NCBI GenBank assembly: GCA_018780365.1 | Contig: JADMJR010000205.1 | Location: 1-34,338, forward strand | Direction: 5' to 3' | Source: Acidovorax sp. | GTDB lineage: Bacteria; Pseudomonadota; Gammaproteobacteria; Burkholderiales; Burkholderiaceae_C | Length of the DNA stretch: 34,338 nt | Shown: positions 26,729-34,116 of the stretch, in pieces | Layout: each line of letters opens with the position of its first letter | How positions within the stretch are numbered: position 1 is the stretch's first letter | Notes under the pieces: generated by a model | Database searches by the model: none | What the model saw: the letters and a program-made list of their open reading frames with translations, nothing else | Told to the model about the DNA's origin: nothing | Translations under genes and position numbers: made by a program

Positions 26729-27188
26729 TGCTGACTGGGGACGCTCACTTTGCGACCCGAGTTAGCAGGCCTTCGCCAAGGATGAGACCGGAATCGCCCT
26801 CTGGCTCGCCGCGTCGTACTTCTTCTATCGTTTGCCAAGCGAGCTTTCCTTTGACTAGCTTTGCTTTGCCAAGCACAACTGCTCCGTTTCGGCCGCTCGT
26901 TACTACAAGGACGGCTGTATCTCCAACAACTACCCCGTTGACTGGGCCACCTTCATTGAGCCGCCCGCAATCGACTGATGCCATGCTATGACTGCCAGAA
27001 ACTCTGTCGTGTTTTTGCGTGAGGTTGAACTCAGCGCTGCCGCACTCACGCTTCTTCTGCTTCTCGGCGGGGCTCCGAAGATCAATGAACCACTTGCCGG
27101 TGAATGGCTCACTGGCATGCGCTGTGCCGCAATAGCAAAGTGCAGCAACGAGAAGTGCGGGCGGTAGTTGGCGCATTCAGTAACCTAA
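26663..27188 (-). mobile_element. Single 526-base integron gene cassette, probably inserted at a non-attI site
   Basis: The cassette runs from the G/TTAGGT junction (27189/27188) to the R' junction at 26663/26662 and contains one gene followed by one attC. Removing it would leave ACG next to TTAACC upstream of the RidA gene. No integrase gene, attI or second attC is visible, so this looks like an isolated cassette. Base composition is lower in G+C than the flanks, by eye. Confidence 0.68.
26745..27176 (-). CDS. Cassette-borne hypothetical secreted protein
   Basis: 143 residues. Residues 1-21 form a signal peptide (MRQLPPALLVAALCYC, cleavage after TAHA). The mature part has no family I recognise: FTGKWFIDLRSPAEKQKKRE, a Cys pair (about residues 45 and 70) that could form a disulfide, and a beta-rich middle (VNGVVVGDTAVLVVTSGRNG). 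The gene starts 13 bases after the cassette junction and ends 17 bases before the attC core, the compact layout of an integron cassette. Codon use and base composition differ from neighbours (more T and A). Probably periplasmic; function unknown. Confidence 0.7.
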   Translation of the reverse strand: MRQLPPALLVAALCYCGTAHASEPFTGKWFIDLRSPAEKQKKRECGSAEFNLTQKHDRVSGSHSMASVDCGRLNEGGPVNGVVVGDTAVLVVTSGRNGAVVLGKAKLVKGKLAWQTIEEVRRGEPEGDSGLILGEGLLTRVAK

Positions 27189-27507
27189 CGTAATTTAGAC
27201 CGCAAAACCTGCGGGATAAACTGGGACTTGCGGGATATTCTGGACACTGATTCCTCCTGAAAGTGGCTTGCAGCTTGGGATGGCGGTCCATGTGCTGCAC
27301 AAAAGCACAGGTATAAAATTTCCGAGAAACCCGGCATGCCTCAGCCGATCAAACTATAGCCTGCACAGCTGAAAGGCTGCGTTGCCGGGAACTCAAGCTG
27401 GGTGCCAGCAGAATCCATAAGCGCATGGGCGTCGTTCAGAGGCGCGCTAGAGGTCGAAGCGAACTGGCTGGCAGCGTGAACCGCCCAGTCCCTACACCCG
27501 ACGGAAA
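27189..27507. other. Gene-free stretch beyond the cassette, with a short tandem repeat
   Basis: No gene is supported in these 319 bases between the cassette boundary and the EAL-CBS-GGDEF stop. Positions 27210-27224 and 27229-27243 are two near-identical copies of TGCGGGATA-NN-CTGG (two mismatches in 15), offset by 19 bases. Such closely spaced repeats resemble the multiple end repeats of IS21-like elements, but no transposase gene or second end is visible, so a remnant is only a guess. The sequence is less GC-rich than the surroundings. Confidence 0.4.
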
Positions 27508-29385
27508 CTACGCCGCCAACACATCCTGCAGCGCCCGCGTGGCGGCCAGCGCGCCCAGGCTGGATTCGGTGAAGCCGCCATGCAGCACCACACCAGTGGC
27601 GGCCAGCTTGGCCTCGTGTTTGGCCACGGCGGCCAGGTTGGCCACTTCTTCAGCGTGCCGGAAGCGCCCGGGCGTGATGCGCACGGCACCAATGGCCAAC
27701 GTGGTGCACGGAAAGAACCGCCGCACGCCATGCCGGTCTTCTGCGTGGATGCCGCCCGCCAGCCGGGCGCCGTCGTCAAACAGCGTGACGGCCTCGCGCG
27801 CAAACTCGTCCACGATGTTCTTGCAGCGCTGCAGCCAGTTGCTGCTCTGGAAGATCAGCATGAAATCGTCCCCGCCCACATGGCCCACGAAGTCGCGGCG
27901 CGCGTCGCAGTGGGCCGTGGCCAGGCGCGCCACCAGGCGGATCATCTGGTCGCCGCGCCAGTAGCCGTAGTGGTCGTTGAAGGGCTTGAAGTTGTTCAGG
28001 TCGGCGTAGCAGGCCACAAACTCGGTGCCGCTTTCCAGCAGGCGCTGCATGTGCAGGCTGATGGGAATGTTGCCGGGCAAAAAGGTCAGCGGGTTGGCGT
28101 GCCGCGCCGCCTCAATGCGGGTTTCGGTCACGGCGCGCACCAGCTGGTCGCCCGTGCCCAGGCCCAGGTAGCGGCCGTTGTCGGTGACGATGTAGCCGTC
28201 GTTCAGGTACCGCTGGTCCTGCGAGGTGAGGATGCCCACGAGCTGGTCCACGTCACAGTCCAGCTCGACCACGCGCGGCGCCTGGTTGGCAAACGCCAGG
28301 CACGATTTGCGGCCATGCACCTCGCGGAAGTACAGCGTGGCGTAGTGGTTCATGAACTGCTGGCGGTTGATGAGCGCCACGGGGCGTATGCCATCCACCA
28401 CGGCCAGCGCGTGCAGGTCGGTGTGCTGGTGGAAGATCACGGCCACCGCATCGTTGCTGGTGGCGGGCGATGCCGTGGGGGCCTGCACCACCAGCAGGCT
28501 GCGCAGGATGCCCGGGCGCGCGGTCTGCCCCAGGTGCGGCAGTACCGCCACGCGGCCGTCCTGCATCACCTCCAGCGCCGCGCCGTCCACCGTGTTGCGT
28601 GGCTCGCGCGCCGGGCGGCCCAGCAGCCATCCCTGGCCGTAGGGGATGTCCAGGTCGCGCAGCGCGCGCAGGTCGTCGCGGGTCTCGATGCCCTCGGCAA
28701 TCAGTGTGGTGCCAAACACGTCGGCAATGCCCTTGATGGCCTGCAGCATCTGCAGGTTCTCGGGGTGGTCGCTGATGTCGTGGATGAAGTATTTGTCGAT
28801 CTTCACGAAGTCGGGCTTGACCTCGGACCACAGCCGCAGGCTGGAGCGGCCGTCGCCAAAATCATCCAGCGCCATGCGGGCGCCGCAGGCGTGCACGGCC
28901 TTGATGGCCTGGCGCAGCTGGGGCATGTCGCTCACGCGCTCGTGTTCGGTGATCTCCAGCACCAGCATGCGGGCGCTCACGCCAAAGCTGCGCACCGTCT
29001 CGCCCAGCAGCTCGGCGCCCACCAGCGCCACGCCGTGCACCAGCGCATCGGCGCTGATGTTGACGAACAGGCGGCCCGGGGCCTCGTGCTGGCCCCATTG
29101 GGCGAGTGCGGTGAACACGCACAGCAGCTCGAAGTCCTGCAGGATGCCCTCGCGCCGGGCCAGCTCCAGCAGTACGTCGGGGGTGTGGAACGGCGTGTCC
29201 TGGGGGCCTCGGATCAGTGCCTCGTGGGCATACACGCAGCCCTCGCGCAGATCGGCCAGGGGCTGGAACACGCAGTGCAGCCCCCCTTCGCGCATGAGCC
29301 GGGCCAGCGGGCCGGTGCCGTGCCGTGCGGCGGGCGACAGCAGCGCCATCATGGCCTCCAGCCGGCTCCATTGGGTGTTCTGCAT
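27508..29385 (-). CDS. EAL - CBS - GGDEF (variant GGDDF) cyclic-di-GMP signalling protein
   Basis: 625 residues, no membrane segment. Residues 35-265: EAL phosphodiesterase domain with HEALIRG (E55), LFVNISADAL, EITEHERV, DDFGDGRSSL, KIDKYFIHDI and LIAEGIET; the core catalytic residues look intact. Residues about 300-400: a CBS-like pair (HQHTDLHALAVVDGIRPVALINRQQ; NDGYIVTDNGRYLGLGTGDQLV). Residues about 410-600: GGDEF-type domain with the signature changed to GGDDF (504-508) and no RxxD inhibitory site in the usual place. The likely net activity is c-di-GMP breakdown, with the GGDEF part possibly regulatory. ATG start at 29385; an upstream TTG is less likely. Confidence 0.9.
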   Translation of the reverse strand: MQNTQWSRLEAMMALLSPAARHGTGPLARLMREGGLHCVFQPLADLREGCVYAHEALIRGPQDTPFHTPDVLLELARREGILQDFELLCVFTALAQWGQHEAPGRLFVNISADALVHGVALVGAELLGETVRSFGVSARMLVLEITEHERVSDMPQLRQAIKAVHACGARMALDDFGDGRSSLRLWSEVKPDFVKIDKYFIHDISDHPENLQMLQAIKGIADVFGTTLIAEGIETRDDLRALRDLDIPYGQGWLLGRPAREPRNTVDGAALEVMQDGRVAVLPHLGQTARPGILRSLLVVQAPTASPATSNDAVAVIFHQHTDLHALAVVDGIRPVALINRQQFMNHYATLYFREVHGRKSCLAFANQAPRVVELDCDVDQLVGILTSQDQRYLNDGYIVTDNGRYLGLGTGDQLVRAVTETRIEAARHANPLTFLPGNIPISLHMQRLLESGTEFVACYADLNNFKPFNDHYGYWRGDQMIRLVARLATAHCDARRDFVGHVGGDDFMLIFQSSNWLQRCKNIVDEFAREAVTLFDDGARLAGGIHAEDRHGVRRFFPCTTLAIGAVRITPGRFRHAEEVANLAAVAKHEAKLAATGVVLHGGFTESSLGALAATRALQDVLAA

Positions 29386-29456
29386 CGCGTTTGGGTCCCT
29401 GAGCAAGGATGCAAAGATACCCAGCCGCCGTGACAGTTTTGTTACAAATAGACAAT

Positions 29457-29473
29457 GCTATTGTTTTAATAGC
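29457..29473. repeat. AT-rich hairpin repeat between porin and EAL genes
   Basis: GCTATT-GTTTT-AATAGC inverted repeat in an unusually AT-rich patch. Related TAGCTAT-containing sequence occurs near 13626 and 33864. It follows the porin gene on the minus strand and could terminate its transcript. Confidence 0.4.
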
Positions 29474-29536
29474 TAAATATTCATGCCTGTTGAGCGGTGG
29501 AGGCCTTTTTTTTTGAAAAGACCCGGTGGGCAGGGC

Positions 29537-30583
29537 TCAGAAGCGGTGGCGGATGCCCACCCCCACGCTGCTGCCCTTGGCCTGGTTCGTGATGCGGTCG
29601 GCCATGGCCATCACGTACACGTCGGTGCGTTTGGACAGGAAGTGGTCATACCCCACGGTGAAGGTCTTGCGCGAGATGTCGGTAGCGCTCAGCGTGGTCT
29701 GAGCCCATGAGGCCAGCACCTTGCCGGTGGCGCCTGCGGGCACCGACACGCCGAGCTGCGTGGTCTTGGCCTTGTTGGTGGTGTTGTCGGCCTTGGCCTG
29801 GCCGTAGCTGGCAAACGCCTTCACCACCGTGAAGTCGTAGGCGCCGCCCAGCATCCAGTCGGTCTTGGTGGTGCCCAGGTAGGTGCTGGGCACGGCGGGG
29901 TTGCTCATCTGGTCGCGCTCATAAAAGCCGGTGAGGGTGATGGGGCCGTTGAAGTACAGCGCGTTGATGCCCACGTTCTTCTTGCCGCTGTCGCCCGCAA
30001 TCTCGCCAAACTGGTAGTGCAGGTTGGCCGAGAGCCCGCCGAAGTTGGGCGTGCTGTAGATGATCTCGTTGGCCCAGCCCGTGTCCGACGGCGTGGTGGA
30101 CCCCCAGCCGGTGCCGTTGAACAGCGGCACGTTCATGTGCAGGATCACGGGCGCGAAGGTGAACGAATCCCCCAGCGGGTTCGACAGGATGGAGGGCAGG
30201 AAGTTGGGCGCCAGGCCCCGGCCCACGGTGACGGTGCCAAAGCCGCCCGACAGGCCCACGTTGGCATCGCGCGAGAAGAAGGTGTCGTTGGCGAAGCGGC
30301 CCTGCACGCCGCTGTCCACCTTGATGAACGAGGTGAGCGCGAAGTGGGCCTTGAGCCCGCCGCCCAGGTCCTCGGTGCCCTTGAAACCGAACCACGATGT
30401 GGTCATGCCACCACTGCCCACCACCGCGCTGCGGCCTGCGTCGCCGGCATTTTTCATGGAGCCGACGTACACATCGGTCAGCCCCATCAGTTGGACTGAG
30501 CTTTGGGCGTGGGCCCCGGTGGCACACAGCAGTGCGCCGCCCAGCGAGACAGACAGCGAAAGGGTGGTCAGGTTTTTTTTCAT
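29537..30583 (-). CDS. Outer-membrane porin (Gram-negative general porin, OMP32-like)
   Basis: Sixteen-stranded trimeric porin type of betaproteobacteria, letting small and mostly anionic solutes cross the outer membrane. 348 residues from the ATG after AGGAAA; signal peptide of about 26 residues ending GAHA before QSSVQLMGLTDVYVG. Features: early SSWFGFKGTEDLGGGLKAHF-like strand region (TSWFGFKG), FSRDANVGLSGGFGTVTVGR, the GWANEIIYSTPNFGGLS barrel strand, and the C-terminal strand ending GVGIRHRF with the terminal Phe needed for assembly. Divergent from the Crp/Fnr regulator; the 299-base divide carries one Fnr-type box near the regulator. Confidence 0.92.
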   Translation of the reverse strand: MKKNLTTLSLSVSLGGALLCATGAHAQSSVQLMGLTDVYVGSMKNAGDAGRSAVVGSGGMTTSWFGFKGTEDLGGGLKAHFALTSFIKVDSGVQGRFANDTFFSRDANVGLSGGFGTVTVGRGLAPNFLPSILSNPLGDSFTFAPVILHMNVPLFNGTGWGSTTPSDTGWANEIIYSTPNFGGLSANLHYQFGEIAGDSGKKNVGINALYFNGPITLTGFYERDQMSNPAVPSTYLGTTKTDWMLGGAYDFTVVKAFASYGQAKADNTTNKAKTTQLGVSVPAGATGKVLASWAQTTLSATDISRKTFTVGYDHFLSKRTDVYVMAMADRITNQAKGSSVGVGIRHRF

Positions 30584-30882
30584 GAGGTTTCCTGGGGGTG
30601 AGATGCCGGACATCCGGCGTTGGCAGGTGGTGGTTGCGGCCCGGGGTGCACCGTGGTGCAGGGGCGGGCCCGCCTGCGGTACTCCGCAATTTCCGTGCCC
30701 CTGCTGAAACAGGTTCTTGCAGCTGCACGCCACGGGGCAGGGTGCAGGCCGGGGGCGGTAGCAGTTCTCCACGCAGCTTTCTTGTGTTTTTGCGCAAACC
30801 CTTGCAGGACGGGGCTTGCGACGTGGTTTTGCTTTGATCTTGCTCAATGCCCCGGGCGCAGCGGCACGGCAAAGTGGCTTCC
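30584..30882. promoter_or_regulatory. Divide between porin and Crp/Fnr regulator with an Fnr-type box
   Basis: TTGAT-CTTG-CTCAA at 30834-30847 matches the Fnr consensus TTGAT-N4-ATCAA except for one base. The 10-base palindrome TTTGCGCAAA lies at 30789-30798. The rest of the gap is GC-rich without a clear promoter. The box is 36 bases before the chosen start of the regulator gene, consistent with autoregulation. Confidence 0.55.
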
Positions 30883-31506
30883 ATGCTGCCCTCTACACTT
30901 TTCTCTCTGCCCGCTGACACCGAGGTGATCGCCCCCGGCGAAGTGCTGCGCAGGCGCAACGAGGTCCTCACCTCCGTGTTGCACCTGGAAAGCGGCCGCG
31001 TGCTGCGCGGTGTGCTGGATGACGGCTTTTTGCGCCACCAGCTGGGTGCGGTGGAGGGGCCGTTCTGGCTCGATGCCGCATCGGCCCTCATGGGCCTGCC
31101 CTTCCCGGTGGACATGGTGGCCGACACGCGCCTGCAGGTGCGGCGCCTGCCGATCGAAGAGTTCCGCTGCAGCCTGGCGGCCATGACACCGGGTGCGCGT
31201 GGCCTGTTGCTCGACATGGCCCAGGGCTACCGCCAGCAGTCCGAACTGGCCGTGAGCCGCCTCGCGCAAGACGCGGAATCGCGCTGTGCGCAGTGGCTGC
31301 TCAAACACGCCGAATCGGACCCGACGGGCGCGATGCAGGTCACGCTGCACCAGCGCAAGCGCCTGATTGCCGCACAACTGGGCATCGCCCCCGAAACCTT
31401 CTCGCGCGTGCTGCGCCATTTGCGGGAACTGGGGCTCATCCATGGCACCGGCAATGTGCTGAACCTGCCCCAACCCCGGGCATTGCAGTCCATGGCGGGG
31501 TGTTAG
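30883..31506 (+). CDS. Crp/Fnr family transcriptional regulator without iron-sulfur cysteines
   Basis: 207 residues from the ATG at 30883. The earlier in-frame ATG at 30847 overlaps the Fnr-type box and is unlikely. Residues 10-115 form a reduced cyclic-nucleotide-binding-like beta roll, with ribbon elements LHLESGRVLRGVL. A dimer helix follows, then the HTH at about 152-190 (LHQRKRLIAAQLGIAPETFS). The recognition helix has E171-x-x-S174-R175, the Fnr set for TTGAT half-sites. Only three Cys exist (residues 95, 135, 207), not the N-terminal cluster of Fnr, so oxygen sensing by Fe-S is unlikely; haem, NO or no ligand remain possible. Divergent from the porin. Confidence 0.85.
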   Translation: MLPSTLFSLPADTEVIAPGEVLRRRNEVLTSVLHLESGRVLRGVLDDGFLRHQLGAVEGPFWLDAASALMGLPFPVDMVADTRLQVRRLPIEEFRCSLAAMTPGARGLLLDMAQGYRQQSELAVSRLAQDAESRCAQWLLKHAESDPTGAMQVTLHQRKRLIAAQLGIAPETFSRVLRHLRELGLIHGTGNVLNLPQPRALQSMAGC

Positions 31507-31596
31507 GTTCAACCCCCTGAGTCGTTTTAGGCGCCTGCCTCCTCTGCTGCGGGGGGCTCAGGGTTTTTCCTTGCGGTTTACCAAGGGTTCCACCCA

Positions 31597-31616
31597 AGCC
31601 CCCGGCCCCGGGGGCT
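31597..31616 (+). terminator. GC-rich hairpin after the Crp/Fnr gene
   Basis: Perfect 9-base inverted repeat AGCCCCCGG / CCGGGGGCT with a 2-base loop, followed by GCGTATATTTGTT. It lies 90 bases after the stop, and the T-rich tail is modest. Confidence 0.45.
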
Positions 31617-31703
31617 GCGTATATTTGTTGGGACATGTCTGCTGTGACCCGTCCCTATGCCTAACCCTCAGCGTGCCTGTGACGCTCCCCTGCCGGGGTG
31701 CCC

Positions 31704-33824
31704 ATGACGGCCCCCGCCCCCTCGGCTGCGCCAGACGACGACGCACCCGGCTGGCTGGTGCCGGGGGTGCTGGTGCTGCGGCTCATGCTGGTGGCGGCGC
31801 TGGCCGTGGCCTTGTCGGGGGCGGTGGCGGCGTGGCTGGTCACCCGCGCGTCGGGGCAAGAGGCCGTGCGCCGGGTGGTGAGCCAGCAGACCGATGAGGT
31901 CGAGGTGGTGGCCCGCCTGCTGGCCAGCAAGATCGAACAAAGCCAGAAGGTGCTGCGCACCGTGGCCGCAGGCATCACGCCGGGCATGCTCGAATCCCCC
32001 TCATCGCTCGAATGGCTGCTGCAGCAGGGCCTGCCCGCCGTGCAGTTCTTCGACACCATGCAGGTGGCCCGCGACAACGGCGAGCTGCGCCTGAACCTGC
32101 GCGCCGGGTTGCTGCAAAAAGCCGCCGACCTGGACCCCGCCGAACGCGACGCACTGCGCCGCACCCTGGTGGATGGCAAACCGCTGGTGTCCGAGCTGAT
32201 TGCCGGCCGCACCAGCGAGGCGCGGGTCATGTTCACCATGCCGCTGCACCGCGAAGACGGCACCGTGCTGGGCGTGGTGGCCGGGGCGTTGCGCCTGCAG
32301 TCGCAGAGCCTGTTGCCCCCGTCGATGACGCTGCCCGCGCGCGAGGACTCGCAGCTCATCGTCTTCACGCGCGACGGCACCATCCTGTCGCACTCCGACC
32401 CCTCCCGCATCCTGGGCCAGGTGCGCGACGAGGCCGGGCTGGCGCCGGTGTACGCACGCTGGTTGACCCAGGCCCAGCCGGTGGTGGGGCGGGGCATGAC
32501 CCATGTGCAGCCCGACCACATCGTGAGCATGGCGGGCATGCCGCTGCCGCAGTGGATCGTGGCGCGGGTCAGCACCTCGCAGGCATTGCTGGCACCGCTG
32601 CGCGGCGCGCAGCGCGAGGCCTGGTGGCTGGCCGTGGCGAGCATGGCGCTGTGCATGCTGCTGGCCGTGGCCCTGATGGGCTGGATGGCCCAGCCCCTGG
32701 CGCAGCTCACCCACAAGGCGCGCCGGCTGCTCAAGACCAGCACCCGGCACCAGCAGCCACCGGCCGACCTGGACTGGCCGCGCGCCGGGGGCGAGGTGGG
32801 CGAGCTGGTGCGCGTGTTCCAGGGCCTGGTGCAGCAGGGCCAGCAACAGCAGCAGCGCAAGGACACGCTGGATGGCCAGTTCCAGGCGGTGCTGGACAGC
32901 GCCTCGGTGGGCATCATCATCTCGCGCCACGGCATGCTCGACGTGGTGAGCCGGCAGGCCTGCGTGATGCTGGGCTACACGGTGCAAGAGCTGCAAGGCC
33001 GCCCCGCGCGCACCGTGTACGCCAGCGACGCGGACTATGCCCAGGTGGGCGAGCGGGTGCGCTCCGAGATGGCTGCACACGGTGCGTTCGATGGCGACAT
33101 CTGCTTCATGCGCAAGGACGGCACGCCCGTGTGGGCCCGTGTGCAGGGGCGCGGCGTGCGGCCCGATGAGATGCATGGTGGCACCGTGTGGATCCTGGAG
33201 GACATCACCGCCGCCCGCGAGGCCCAGGCGCAGCAGTCGTGGGAGCGCACACACGACGCACTGACCCAGCTCTACAACCGCGTGGCTTTTGACGAGCGGC
33301 TGGGCCTGCTGATGGCCGAGCGATCCACACGCCAGCGCAGTGCTGACGACGACGAGGGCAGCGAGCCGCAGGGTGATGGGGTGGTGCTGTTTCTTGACCT
33401 GGACCACTTCACCGTGGTGAATGACATTGCCGGCCACGACGCGGGTGACGATGTGCTGCGCCATGTGGCCCGCCTGCTGGCATCGCAGGTGCGCCAGATC
33501 GGCTGGGCGGCGCGCCTGGGGGGCGACGAGTTTGCGGTGGTGCTGCCCGGCTGCGCCCTGGCGCGCGGCCAGGCGGTGGCCGAGCAGCTGCGCGCGGCGG
33601 TGCATGCCTGGGAGCCGTCGTACCAGGGGCGTAGTTTCACGCTGGGGGTGAGCATCGGGCTGGTGGTGCTGGATGCGAGCCTGCAGGACGTGCCGTCGGT
33701 GTTGTACGCGGCGGACATGGCTTGTTATGACGCCAAGCGGGCAGGGCGCAACCGGGTGGAGACGCGGCATGCGAGCCAGGCGACGGTGTCGGCTTCGGGG
33801 CGGATGGCGTTGGGGCCTGTTTGA
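31704..33824 (+). CDS. Membrane diguanylate cyclase: dCACHE-like sensor, HAMP, PAS, GGDEF
   Basis: 706 residues. First membrane helix at about 16-46, then a periplasmic sensor of about 260 residues (ASKIEQSQKVLRTVAAGI, VMFTMPLHREDGTVLGVVAG, DSQLIVFTRDGTILSHSDP) typical of dCACHE. Second helix near 306-329, HAMP-like linker with Gln-rich coil, and a PAS domain (FQAVLDSASVGIIISRHGML, VMLGYTVQELQGRP, MRKDGTPVWARVQGRG). The GGDEF domain has the signature intact at 606-610 (LGGDEF) and the substrate helix LFLDLDHFTVVNDIAGHDAGDD. The inhibitory RxxD site reads RQIG, so feedback inhibition by c-di-GMP is probably lost. ATG 31704 chosen over GTG 31698. Makes c-di-GMP in response to an external signal, unknown here. 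Confidence 0.92.
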   Translation: MTAPAPSAAPDDDAPGWLVPGVLVLRLMLVAALAVALSGAVAAWLVTRASGQEAVRRVVSQQTDEVEVVARLLASKIEQSQKVLRTVAAGITPGMLESPSSLEWLLQQGLPAVQFFDTMQVARDNGELRLNLRAGLLQKAADLDPAERDALRRTLVDGKPLVSELIAGRTSEARVMFTMPLHREDGTVLGVVAGALRLQSQSLLPPSMTLPAREDSQLIVFTRDGTILSHSDPSRILGQVRDEAGLAPVYARWLTQAQPVVGRGMTHVQPDHIVSMAGMPLPQWIVARVSTSQALLAPLRGAQREAWWLAVASMALCMLLAVALMGWMAQPLAQLTHKARRLLKTSTRHQQPPADLDWPRAGGEVGELVRVFQGLVQQGQQQQQRKDTLDGQFQAVLDSASVGIIISRHGMLDVVSRQACVMLGYTVQELQGRPARTVYASDADYAQVGERVRSEMAAHGAFDGDICFMRKDGTPVWARVQGRGVRPDEMHGGTVWILEDITAAREAQAQQSWERTHDALTQLYNRVAFDERLGLLMAERSTRQRSADDDEGSEPQGDGVVLFLDLDHFTVVNDIAGHDAGDDVLRHVARLLASQVRQIGWAARLGGDEFAVVLPGCALARGQAVAEQLRAAVHAWEPSYQGRSFTLGVSIGLVVLDASLQDVPSVLYAADMACYDAKRAGRNRVETRHASQATVSASGRMALGPV

Positions 33825-33937
33825 GGGCTTTTTGGCTGCTGGCGCCTGCTGGCCATGCCTTTGTAGCTATTGTTTTTGTAGTGAATTTTTCCCGTCCATG
33901 AGGATTGGGTTTGTCGAAGTTCATGTGGCTCGCAAAT

Positions 33938-34047
33938 CGTTCGGGCTGGGCCTGCCGAAGCCTTGGCATGCACCCCAACCGTTCGGGCTGAGTTTTTCGG
34001 AGCCTGTGCGCTACCTCGGAACCGTTCGGGCTGAGCCTGTCGAAGCC
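33938..34047 (+). repeat. Three direct degenerate copies of the dispersed repeat
   Basis: Copies at 33938-33962, 33979-34004 and 34022-34047 carry the GTTCGGGCTGAGC-(N)-TGTCGAAGCC core. The last copy is nearly identical to the inverted copy at 10960-10988. Located in the 514-base gene-free tail after the diguanylate cyclase gene. Confidence 0.8.
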
Positions 34048-34116
34048 TTGGCGTGCTGGTTTGAAAGGCGTGCTGGTGTTGGGGGCGGGAGCCGGGAGTC
34101 GCCCGGCGTGCGAGTA

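Noticed and set aside
30847..30882. Longer N-terminus for the Crp/Fnr regulator
   Set aside because: Its ATG is inside a near-consensus Fnr box and the extra residues look non-coding.
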